Assembly: GCF_964275005.1 (NCBI RefSeq)
Contig: NC_092704.1
Span: 11,720,871 to 11,784,870, forward strand
From: Diadema setosum
Taxonomy: Eukaryota; Echinodermata; Echinoidea; Diadematoida; Diadematidae
Direction of reading: 5' to 3'
Length of the DNA: 64,000 nt
Shown: positions 26,145 through 38,100 of the stretch, in pieces
Position numbering within the stretch: position 1 is the stretch's first letter
Layout: each line of letters begins with the position of its first letter
The notes under the pieces: model-generated
The model's input: only the letters and a program-made list of their open reading frames with translations
What the model was told of the DNA's origin: nothing
Databases searched by the model: none
Position numbers and translations under genes: made by a program

Positions 26145-29100
26145 TTTGGACGACCGAACTACAAAAGTTGTATAAGAATTTGCGCGCGAAGCGCGCCGCA
26201 AATTTTGAATTTTGACTGTTTTAATGACGTTTTAAAGTCTCGAGGAAATTTTTATTTTTGTTTGTTGCATGCAATCGCGTTACGGTATTTCATCTAGGAA
26301 ATAGTAAAAACTCATTTTGCCAGGAAGTTGCAAAGTTTAATTGTGTTCGAGACTCTGCGCGCGTAGCGCGCCGCAAAATTGAGAAGAGTGATTTTCCTGG
26401 TGTTGTTTTAACTTTTATTTTTTCTATTGTATACCCGCGTTAGCAGGCCTGAAGCCAGGATTTTTAAAGGAAGGGGGGATTGCGTTAATTACAAAACGAT
26501 CCTTTGATACTGTCCCGGGAGGGGTAACAGCGACAATTAAAAGGTGGACACCATGCTCATACATGGACTTTCAAAATGGCCCCTAAACGAGTAATGATCA
26601 TATGATTTTTTCGGGCCTTAAAAACAAGTATTCCTTAAATGTTTCCTGCACCCTAAAGAAGTACTTCATCATGATTGAACAATATACCATTTTCTCAAAT
26701 TTCGGCCTTTTTGATACCCTTTGATTATAATTATACGCTCGTACATCACACTTTCCATCTAATCCGTGAGAAAAAACGACCCCTATTACGCGTTTTCTTT
26801 AGCGAGTATAAACGGTGTCCACCTTTCAGTTGGAGTTTTCCATCCCATTGGATGCTGTTTGGAAGATGAAACATTCACTTTACTATACAGTATATCAGCC
26901 GTTGGTATGCGAGTTTGTCAAAAACGAAAATAAATAAGAAAATTTTTAAAATAAAATGAATTGTAAATGTCAACCATTTATATTTTGCCTCCTTGGGGTA
27001 GGATATTTCCAGCATTTCCGAACTTTCAAATAATCATTTTAGATTTAATAATATTAAAGGTAGTAGATCCGATTCGCAAACATCTCCAATATCAGTCAAA
27101 TGTCATATTAACCATCATGCTAAGAAGGTTTTCTTTGTGAAATTTGGAGGTCAGTGAAATTCAAAAATTAAACATCCGTTAGCCATTGGAAGAAGTTGAG
27201 TGCAAATTCAGACCTAAGGTTTAGTGCTCAGATGTTTTCCTATTTGATTTGATCTGTCTTACTGTGCACACTAAGATACATACTGGAATGGTTATTTCTT
27301 ATTCATTAACATATTTGGTTACTAGCTGTCTCTACGCATTTTCGAATTTGGGCTGCAAAGAGATCCACTACCTTTAGAAGTTAGAAGAGAGATAAGTAAA
27401 TAATGATAAAATAAACAAACAAAAAAGAATGAGTTTCTTTTGTATATCTGACAAACTTTTTACTTTACCATTTTACTTCATAGCTCAGCACTTTCCATTC
27501 TCTCTCATACCCTCTTACCCATTACATTTAAATGAAATACAACTAAAATGAGTTTGCGTGCCTGCATAATACTCTTTGGAAATTATAAGTGAAAATGTTC
27601 TTAGGTTTTGGCTCACTTTAAAATGAGAACCAATAGAACTGTCACAACATGAGAAAATGTATAAGTAATAATAAACACTACATTTCCGAATTTGGCCTGC
27701 AAAGAAATCCGCTACCTGTAAGTTAGAAAAGAGATTAGTAAATAATGATAAAATAAACAACAAAAAAGAATGAGTTTCTACCGCCGTATCCAGAACAAAG
27801 AGCCTGAAACGGTGCAGGCTCAAGAAATCGTTTGTACTGTAATACGTCTTGAAGTACTGTGTGATACTGTTGACTCAGACTTCTACAAAGCTGTAAGTGA
27901 GAATTGTAATCCAATCCGACTCATTACCTGAGATATTTATGAAAATATATCAATAAAGAATGTAAATCAAATAACGATGCGTCACAATGCAGTCTAACGC
28001 TCTCACAATGCTATCAGACATAGGGTTTTTCACTGACTGTTTTTACTCCGGAGCTCTTGCAATATTCAGGCTTTTGTAATACTATCTGACAAACTTTTTA
28101 CTTTACCATTTTACTTCATAGCTCAGCACCTTCCATTCTCTCTCATACCCTCTTACCCATTACATTTAAATGAAATACAACTAAAATGAGTTTGCGTGCC
28201 TGCATAATACTCTTTGGAAATTATAAGTGAGAATGTTCTTAGGTTTTGGCTCACTTTAAAATGAGAACCAATAGAACTGTCACAACATGAGAAAATGTAT
28301 AAGTAATAATCAACAGTACATTTCCAAATTCGGCCTGCAAAGAAATCCGCTACCTGTAAGTTAGAAAAGAGATTATTAAATAATGATAAAATAAACAACA
28401 AAAAAAGAATGAGTTTCTACCGCCGTATCCAGAACAGAGCCTGAAACGGTGCAGGCTCAAGAAATCGTTTGTACTAATTACATATGCTCAAATTCGTCAA
28501 ATTTGGACTGTTCGCCATAGACAATTCTACTCATAAGGTACTTTTCTGATCTAATTTACGTCACTGCTACAAATGTTACAATAAAGATATATACACATAA
28601 ATAATCCCTAAAGTGTCCACTTTCAGAATCCGGGCGCCCCAAGTTTGCTTCTTAAACAGTTTAAAAGTTATGGCAGATTTTGTGGAAAAAATGCGTCGAT
28701 TTTTGACCCGTTTTACGTGTTGTAGCGTTCGCGCGGAAGCGCGGCTTCGCAGATGACCGAAAGTTTTCAATATGTAATAGCTCGCACAAATCATTTGTGT
28801 TTGTGTGCATGGGGACGATCCGATGGTTCATACAACAAAAGGGTTTCGTACAATTATTGTTAACATTGTTAAACGTACTCTTCCACATTTACGTAGCATA
28901 TAATGTGTCTTTATATTTATTTGGATTGTTATCTTGAGAATTGCTAAAAACCGTTATTATGAAAAAGTGGACCTTTCAGAATTTGGGGGGGGGTGCGTAC
29001 GCACCCGACGCACCCCCCCTGGCTACGGGCCTGCGACACGTTAGATAGAACTGCTTGAATTTTAATCGTGAACGAGAATTTTCCTTTTGAACTCACAAGA

Positions 29101-32100
29101 ACTTGTCCACACAAGAGTGTTGTTTTTGAAAAGGTCGCTTAAAGTGCACCTACCCTGACAGCCGTAGACCTCGATTTCATTTCCCAGATTAAGTGCATCT
29201 CCAAAGGTTGCTTCGATAGCTCGCACAGGCCCCAATTCGGTAGGAAGCCAGAGGTTCGTTGGAACAGAGTCATTCAAAGAAAATGTCACTTCGCCCTATG
29301 AAGAATACAAAGAAATTAATCAATGCATTAGTACAACTTTCCAATTTGATGTCTGGACCAAACAATGTTCAGAAAATGCAAATGCAAATCTGGAAAATCA
29401 AATATGTTTGAAATACGACTGCAATAAAGGGGTGACATAATAATGTCTTTCCAAGAAAGATAACAAGTTTTAGTACGATGAATCAGAGAAGATGATCAGT
29501 AGAGATTTGACAGCTAGGACTGGAACACTGAAGATAGAGGATATTGTTAAGCCTTTCTCTATCATTCATGGTCGTTGGATATCGTATACAGTGCTTTAGG
29601 GTTGTACGTGCAAATCAACGCTCAAAGCACATAATGGGTTAATAGAAGATACAGGCGAAATCCCGCTCATTTTCCTTTTATAACGTATTAATACAAGAAG
29701 TGGTAAAGTATGTTCTGTGTAGAACAAGGGAATACTAGTCTATTTAGGATTTACCTGACTCTCTGACTCTCCCGATCCTGAACCGGAGAAGTCACCAGAT
29801 CCTGATTCTGTGCTCTGTGCAGGAACAATAATCCATTCATCTCCTTCGGCGCGCTTGATCCTGAATACTACTGTAGTCATTGTAGGGAAGCTGCTGGCAG
29901 GTAGTTTGATTCCCCTGATAGTAGTAGGCTGACTGAAACTGGCTTCGTATATCAAGGTAGTGACTTCTTGCAATGGCTCTTGTGGCTCGTAGCATTCTGA
30001 AAAGAATGGTCAATCGTTCGTCTCAGTTATTGGGTAAAACATTTTGGCCATACCATAGCGTTCCACTACCATTGATGTTTATACTAATGGGACATGAATC
30101 ATATTAGAATGGAATGGAAATTATCTGGTGCTGTTGTTGGTTGTTCAGTTGCTCAAGTGGTATATGTGATGGTCGACTGAGTAGCAGTTGTCTCCACTAC
30201 TACCACTTTAGGTGTTGGTGCAGATTTTGTTTGGGGGATACATAACAATGTATTGTATTGTAGCGTTGACAATCTCCTAAGTCTTAAAATGCCACCAGTA
30301 GTCAATCTAGAACATTATTCTCAACTAAATTCCATGCTTTAAATTGGGATAGCAGGGAAGTGTTAACTTACGAGATTAATTTATACAGAAAGCTCATTTG
30401 CCAGAGAGAGAGAGAAAAAAAAAATTAGAACAAGGCTTTACCCATTGCCGTAGTCTGAGCAGGAGTAGTAGTAGAAAGAGTTGTGGTCTCCTCCGTCCTA
30501 GTAGTACCCATCGGAGTTGTTGTGGTAACAGCTGTGGTGGTAGCTTCAGTGACTGTTGTGGGTTTCGACGTGGTGGTAGGTACAGTTGTAGTTACAACGG
30601 TTGTAACTACTGTTGTTTCCATGCCCGTTGCTGATAAATGAAACAAAAATGAATCGGAAATCCAAGGTGAGAAACGCACGTTGCAGAATGTGTAGTGTGA
30701 AATTGTTGATTATAAGTTGAGTGCACCGTTATAAAGTACCAGAATAATCAGCAAGAAATATATGGACATAAACCTACCAAAGCAATAACATGTCAATTAT
30801 CCTTTTTTTTTTCTTTGTGATTACTTAAAATTCTGAAGTTGATGTGTCGTTGGAATATCAGCAGTTACCGGATATATATGAATGGATCATTACACGATCA
30901 AAAGGGATGCTTGATTAGGAAAAAAAAAAATAATTGAACTTACCAGTCTCGATACATCCTCTGAATGTCACCGTCAATTCCGAATCTGCCACGGTGTAGT
31001 CGTCAGGAAGGGTGATTTCGAAATAAACTTCATTCAAACCAGTCAAGGGTTCAAGCTCGTACATTCCTGAAGTCTGATCGTCTCTGGGTTCAGCTGTAAA
31101 GTTGCGTTCAACCTCCCCATCGCTGGACGAGAGGACACCAATTGTAACGCTATCGGGAGGTGAACCATTGGTTGTGCTTATGCTGACAGCTGATATCTTA
31201 ATCGTCAGGTCTGAGGTGTCATCGACTGATTTGACAGTGACCTTCATTGTCCTCTCTGAAGTAGGTTCACTCCAAAGGTTGGTTTTATTGTTGTCAAGTA
31301 AAACTTCCAATTTAGTATCAAGATCCACGCCATCCAGTGGTTTTCTGCAAGCAGCTGGTAAATAAAAGAAATGTCTTGGGTGTAGACGGGCGTGACGACG
31401 AATTTGTAGGGTACAAAATTGTTAAGTGAACAGTAACACGTTAAAGTCATTGAGAGAGATATTAACATATGCATTTTAGTCATTCTTTTAGTTAAGCAAA
31501 CTGGGTTGCTGGATACCATAAAGCAGAATGTAGATGAAGGAAGAGGTTATGCTAACATGAAAGAGTTGAGTGACCGCCTTCTAGTTTTACATGACATAAT
31601 TCAGGTTTTACGTCTTCGGACACGAGTCTTGGCAAAATGGAAGTGAGAATTTACCTGGCGTTGTAGATTCCTGTCGTGCTGTTGTGGTCGATGTAACAGT
31701 TGTCTGAGTTGTAGTTGTTGCTTCAGGAGTGGAAGTAGTTTCCTCTACTACTGCTGTTGTTTGCTCGGTTCCTGGAGCAGTAGTCGTTGTCGCTCGCGTT
31801 CGCGTCCTTGTTGTTGTAACTTCTGTAAAAAAGGAGAAAACGACACACATGTATCTTTCACTCAGTGTTTTTGACAGTTGAGAGACTTTTGTTTTTAAAG
31901 AGAAGACTTACAGCGAAGAATAGTCGAAACCAGTTTGATCTTAAAGCAATTATCATTTAGTGATATCTGATTTTCTTTTTTTACTACATGTTAATTTAAA
32001 AAAGTTAGAAATACAATGGAGACTTAGACCTACCTGACTGACCCAGAGTTGTCGTTTCTGTAAATGTTGAGAGAAAGAAAGAAATGAGAACATTCTACTT

Positions 32101-35100
32101 TTGGATCGAATACAGTCGTATGAGACAGAGTTGAAATATCAAATATGGTCATAAAAGACAAATTACGTATATAGTGCTTTCCATGACTTAGATAATGCTC
32201 CATTGTTTATAGTTTCTTGATGTTCGGAAATTCCAGATGTAAACTGAAAAACAATGTCTTCGTTTTTGATGATAATAAAAAATAAGGTTTTCTCATTAAT
32301 ACAATGGGATTGGGATAGGGAGGATAGGATGACTTTACATGATGAATTTCTTAAGAAAACTCATTGAATCGTAGAGGAAAAATAAAAAAGAAGAAGGCTT
32401 TACCCATTGCTGTAGTCTGAGCTGGAGTAGTAGTAGTAAGACTTGTGGTCTCCTCCATCTTAGTAGTACCCATTGGAGTTGTTGTGGTAACAGCTGTGGT
32501 GGTAGCTTCAGTAAATGTCGTGGGTTTCGACGTGGTGGTAGGTACAGTTGTAGTTGTAACGGTTGTAACTACTGTTGTTTTCATGCCCGTTGCTGATGTA
32601 TAAAACAAAAGTACATCGGAAATCCAAGATGAAACGCTCACAGTTCTATTACAATTTAAATTCAATTCATTGATTTCATAAAAGCAATACAGCCAATATT
32701 GACAATAATTAACAATGCAGAATGTGTAGCGTGATTCTTTTTATTTATTTATTTTTTTTTTTTTTGCTGGAAGTTGAGAGCACTGTAAAGCGCAAGAGAA
32801 ATGAGTGAAAAATGTATAGACATAACTTTACCAAATCAATAACCTGCCAAGTATCTTTTTGTGATCACACAAAATTCCAAAGTTGATATCCTGTTGCAAT
32901 ATATCAGCAGCTAGTGGTTAAATTTAGTTGGAGAAATGAATAGATAACATACAAGAACAAAAGAGATGAATGAGGACTTCTTCAGCGAAGAAAGAAATGA
33001 AATTACCCGTTTCAATACACCCTCTGAATGTCACCGTCAATTCCGAATCTGCCACGTTGTAGTCGTCAGGAAGGGTGATTTCGAAATAAACTTCATTCAA
33101 ACCAGTCAAGGGTTCAAGCTCGTACATTCCTGAAGTCTGATCGTCTCTGGGTTCAGCTGTAAAGTTGCGTTCAACCTCCCCATCGCTGGACGAGAGGACA
33201 CCAATTGTAACGCTATCGGGAGGTGAACCATTGGTTGTGCTTATGCTGACAGCTGATATCTTAATCGTCAGGTCTGAGGTGTCATCGACTGATTTGACAG
33301 TGACCTTCACTGTCCTCTCTGAAGTAGGTTCACTCCAAAGGTTGGTTTTATTGTTGTCAAGTAAAACTTCCAATTTAGTATCAAGATCCACGCCATCCAG
33401 TGGTTTTCTGCAAGCAGCTGGTAGATAAAAGAAATGTCTTGGGTGTAGACGGGCGTGACGACGAATTTGTAGGGTACAATATTGTTAAGTGAATAGTAAC
33501 ACGTTAAAGTCATTGAGAGAGATATTAACATATGCATTTTAGTCATTCGTTTAGTTAAGCAAACTGGGTTGCTGGATACCATAAAGCAGAATGTAGATGA
33601 AGGAAGAGGTTATGCTAACATGAAAGAGTTGAGTGACCGCCTTCTAGTTTTACATGACATAATTCAGGTTTTACGTCTTCGGACACGAGTCTTGGCAAAA
33701 TGGAAGTGAGAATTTACCTGGCGTTGTAGATTCCTGTCGTGCTGTTGTGGTCCATGTAACAGTTGTCTGAGTTGTAGTTGTTGCTTCAGGAGTGGCAGTA
33801 GTTTCCTCTACTACTGCTGTTGTTTGCTCGGTTCCTGGAGCAGTTGTCGTTGTCGCTCGCGTTCGCGTTCTTGTTGTAACTTCTGTGAAAAAGGAGAAAA
33901 CGACAAACATGTATCTTTCACTCAGTGTTTTTGACAGTTGAGAGACTTTTGTTTTTAAAGAGAAGACTTATAGCGAAGAATAGTCGAAACCAGTTAATTA
34001 TCATTTAGTGATATCTGATCTTCTTTTTTTTGTTGCTACATTTTAATTCAAAAAGGTTAGAAATACAATGGAGACGTAGACCTACCTGACTGACCCAGAG
34101 TTGTCGTTTCTGTAAATGTTGAGAGAAAGAAACAAATGAGAACATTCTACTTCTGGATCGAATGCAGTCGTATTAGACAGAGTTGAAATATGAAATATAC
34201 CTTAAAAGACAATTTTCCTTCTTTTCTTGACTTAGATGATGATTTCAAGTGTATTTTGAAAAAAAATCGTGTCATCACTTTAGATATTGAGGGAGGAAGA
34301 AAATGAGATTGCAGCGTTTGGCGCTTCGCTGTGGTCTTGAGCTTTAAAAGAATTTTTTTTTTTTTTTTTACTTATTCAATGTTTCATGGTATTTGACCAA
34401 ACCGAGAAAACCTAATATTTAAAAAAAAAAAATATAATGTACTATACAATGTATTACCTGGAGGAGAGGTACCTCTCGTGGTTGGAGCCGGAGTGGGTCC
34501 TGCGGTAATATACAAACAAAGGGGAAAATAAATCCATAGCAACCTTTTTAATGAAATTGATCTGGCCATAGCTAACAACTGAAAATGCTCTCAGTTACTT
34601 ATTATACCGTTTATAGCGAACGGAGTGAATGCAATGTGTCTATAATCTATACATGGATAGAGAATCAAATGATTAGAAATAAGTCATAGTATATTCCTTT
34701 TCTGCGTAACTAGAACTTTTAAGGATCACGACCGACACGTTAGATAGAACTGCTTGAATTTTAATCGTGAACGAGAATTTTCCGTTTGAACTCACAAGAA
34801 CTTGTCCACACAAGAGTGTTGTTTTTGAAAAGGTCGCTTAAAGTGCACCTACCCTGACAGCCGTAGACCTCGATTTCATTTCCCAGATTAAGTGCATCTC
34901 CAAAGGTTGCTTCGATAGCTCGCACAGGCCCCAATTCGGATGGAAGCCAGAGGTTCGTTGGAGCAGAGTCACTCAAAGAAAACGTCACTTCGCCCTATGA
35001 AGAATACAAAGAAATTAATCAATGAATTAGTACAACTTTCCAATTTGATGTCTGGACCAAACAATGTTCAGAAAATGCAAATGCAAATCTGGAAAATCAA

Positions 35101-38100
35101 ATACGTTTGAAATACGACTGCAATAAAGGGGTGACATAATAATGTTTTTCCAAGAAAGATAACAAGTTTTAGTACGATGAATCAGAGAAGATGATCAGTA
35201 GAGATTTGACAGCTAGGACTGGTACACTGAAAATAGAGGATATTGTTAAGCTTTTCTCTATCATTCATGGTCGTTGGATATCGTATACAGTGCTTTAGGG
35301 TTGTACGTGCAAATCCACACTCAAAGGACATAAAAGATTAATAGAAGATACAGGCGAAATACCGTCCATTTTCCTTTTATAACGTATTAATACAAGAAGT
35401 GGTAAAGTATGTTCTGTGTAGAACAAGGGAATACTAGTCTATTTAGGATTTACCTGACTCTCTGACTCTCCCGATCCTGAACCGGAGAAGTCACCAGATC
35501 CTGATTCTGTGCTCTGTGCAGGAACAATAATCCATTCATCTCCTTCTGCGCGCTTGATCCTGAATACTACTGTAGTCATTGTAGGGAAGCTGCTGGCAGG
35601 TAGTTTGATTCCTCTGATAGTAGTAGGCTGACTGAAACTGGCTTCGTATGTCAAGGTAGTGACTTCTTGCAATGGCTCTTGTGGCTCGTAGCATTCTGAA
35701 AAGAATGGTCAATCGTTCGTCTCAGTTATTGGGTAAAATATTTTGGCCATACCATAGCGTTCCACTACCGTTGATGTTTATACTAATGGGACATGAATCA
35801 TATTAGAATGGAATGGAAATTACCTGGTGCTGTTGTTGGTTGTTCAGTTGCTGAAGTGGTATATGTGATGGTCGACTGAGTAGCAGTTGTCTCCACTACT
35901 ACCACTTTAGTTGTTGGTGCAGATTTTGTTGGGGGATACATAACAATGTATTGTATTGTAGCGTTGACAATCTCCTAAGTCTTAAAATGCCACCAGTAGT
36001 CAATCTAGAACATTATTCTCAACTAAATTCCATGCTTTAAATTGGGATAGCAGGGAAGTGTTAACTTACGAGATTAATTTATACAGAAAGCTCATTTGGC
36101 AGAGAGAGAGAGAGAAAAAAACCCAGAACAAGGCTTTACCCATTGCTGTAGTCTGAGCAGGAGTAGTAGTAGTAGAAAGAGTTGTGGTCTCCTCCGTCCT
36201 AGTAGTACCCATCGGAGTTGTTGTGGTAACAGCTGTGGTGGTAGCTTCAGTGACTGTTGTGGGTTTCGACGTGGTGGTAGGTACAGATGTAGTTACAACG
36301 GTTGTAACTACTGTTGTTTCCATGCCCGTTGCTGATTAATGAAACAAAAATGAATCGGAAATCCAAGGTGAGAAACGCACGTTGCAGAATGTGTAGTGTG
36401 AAATTGTTGCTATAAGTTGAGTGCACTGTTATAAAGTACCAGAATAATCAGCAAGAAATATATGGACATAAACCTACCGAAGCAATAACATGCCAATTAT
36501 CCTTTTTTTCTTTGTGATTACTTAAAATTCTGAAGTTGATGTGTCGTTGGAATATCAGCAGTTACCGGTTATATATGAATGGATCATTACACGATCAAAA
36601 GAGATGCTTGATTAGGACAAAAAATAAAATAATTGAAATTACCAGTCTCGATACATCCTCTGAATGTCACCGTCAATTCCGAATCTGCCACGGTGTAGTC
36701 GTCAGGAAGTGTGATTTCGAAATAAACTTCATTCAAACCAGTCAAGGGTTCAAGCTCGTACATTCCTGAAGTCTGATCGTCTCCGGGTTGAGCTGTAAAT
36801 TCGCGTTCAACATCCCCATCGCTGGACGAGAGGACACGAATTGTAACGCTATCGGGAGGTGAAGCATTGGTTGTGCTTATGCTGACAGCTGATATCTTAA
36901 TCGTCAGGTCTGAGGTGTTGTCGACTGATTTGACAGTGACCTTCACTGTCCTATCAGAAGTAGGTTCGCTCCAAATGTTGGTTTTCTTGTTGTCAAGTAA
37001 AACTTCCAATTCAGTATCAAGATCCACGCCATCCAGTGGTTTTCTGCAAGCACCTGGTAAATAAAAGAAATGTCTTTGACGTAGACGGGCATGACGACGA
37101 ATTTGTAGGGTACAATATTGTTAAGTGAACAGTAACACGTTAAAGTCATTGAGAGAGATATTAACATATGCATTTTAGTCATTCGTTTAGTTAAGCAAAC
37201 TGGGTTGCTGGATACCATAAAGCAGAATGAAGATGAAGGAAGAGGTTATGCTAACATGAAAGAGTTGAGTGACCGCCTTCTAGTTTTACATGACATAATT
37301 CAGGTTTTACGTCTTCGGACACGAATCTTGGCAAAATGGAAGTGAGAAGTTACCTGGCGTTGTAGATTCCTGTCGTGCTGTTGTGGTCGATGTAACAGTT
37401 GTCTGAGTTGTAGTTGTTGCTTCAGGAGTGGCAGTAGTTTCCTCTACTACTGCTGTTGTTTGCTCGGTTCCTGGAGCAGCAGTCGTTGTCGCTCGCGTTC
37501 GCGTCCTTGTTGTAACTTCTGTGTAAAAAGGAGAAAACGACGCACATAAATTTTTCACTCAGTGTTTTTGACAGTTGAGAGACGTTTGTTTTTAAAGAGA
37601 AGACTTATAGCGAAGAATAGCCGAAACCAGTTAATTATCATTTAGTGATATCTGATCTTCTTTTTTTTTTGCTACATTTTAATTCAAAAAGGTTAGAAAT
37701 ACAATGGAGACGTAGACCTACCTGACTGACCCAGAGTTGTCGTTTCTGTAAATGTTGAGAGAAAGAAACAAATGAGAACATTCTACTTCTGGATCGAATG
37801 CAGTCGTATTAGACAGAGTTGAAACATGAAATATACCTTAAAAGACAATTTTCCTTCTTTTCTTGACTTAGATGATGATTTCAAGTGTATTTTGAAAAAA
37901 AAATCGTGTCATCGCTTTAGATGTTGAGGGAGGAAGAAAATGAGATTGCAGCGTTTGGCGCTTCGCTGTGGTCTTGAGCTTTAAAAGATTTTTTTTTTTT
38001 TTTTTTACTTATTCAATGTTTCATGGTATTTGACCAAACCGAGAAAACCTAATATTTCAAAAAAAAAAAAAATATATATATATAATATATTATACAATGT

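Larger units (their letters stand above)
25989..29033. mobile_element. 3.0-kb non-coding DNA transposon with 16-bp TIRs, 5-bp TSD
   Basis: Ends are perfect inverted repeats CAGGCCCGTAGCCAGG (25989-26004 and 29018-29033), flanked by the direct repeat CGACA (25984-25988, 29034-29038). The empty site is seen in sister cassettes (GACCGACACGTTAG at ~34730), proving insertion. No transposase-like frame is visible; inside are CA and TA microsatellites, G runs, palindromic CGCGC...GCGCG motifs and a 390-bp tandem duplication. A second, diverged copy of the left terminus (CAGGCCTGAAGCCAGG) lies at 26444-26459, pointing to nesting or a composite. Family not certain. Confidence 0.85.

Noticed and set aside
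26025-26297. Plus-strand frame with His-Thr and Ile-Tyr runs
   Set aside because: Translation of CA and TA microsatellites inside the transposon.
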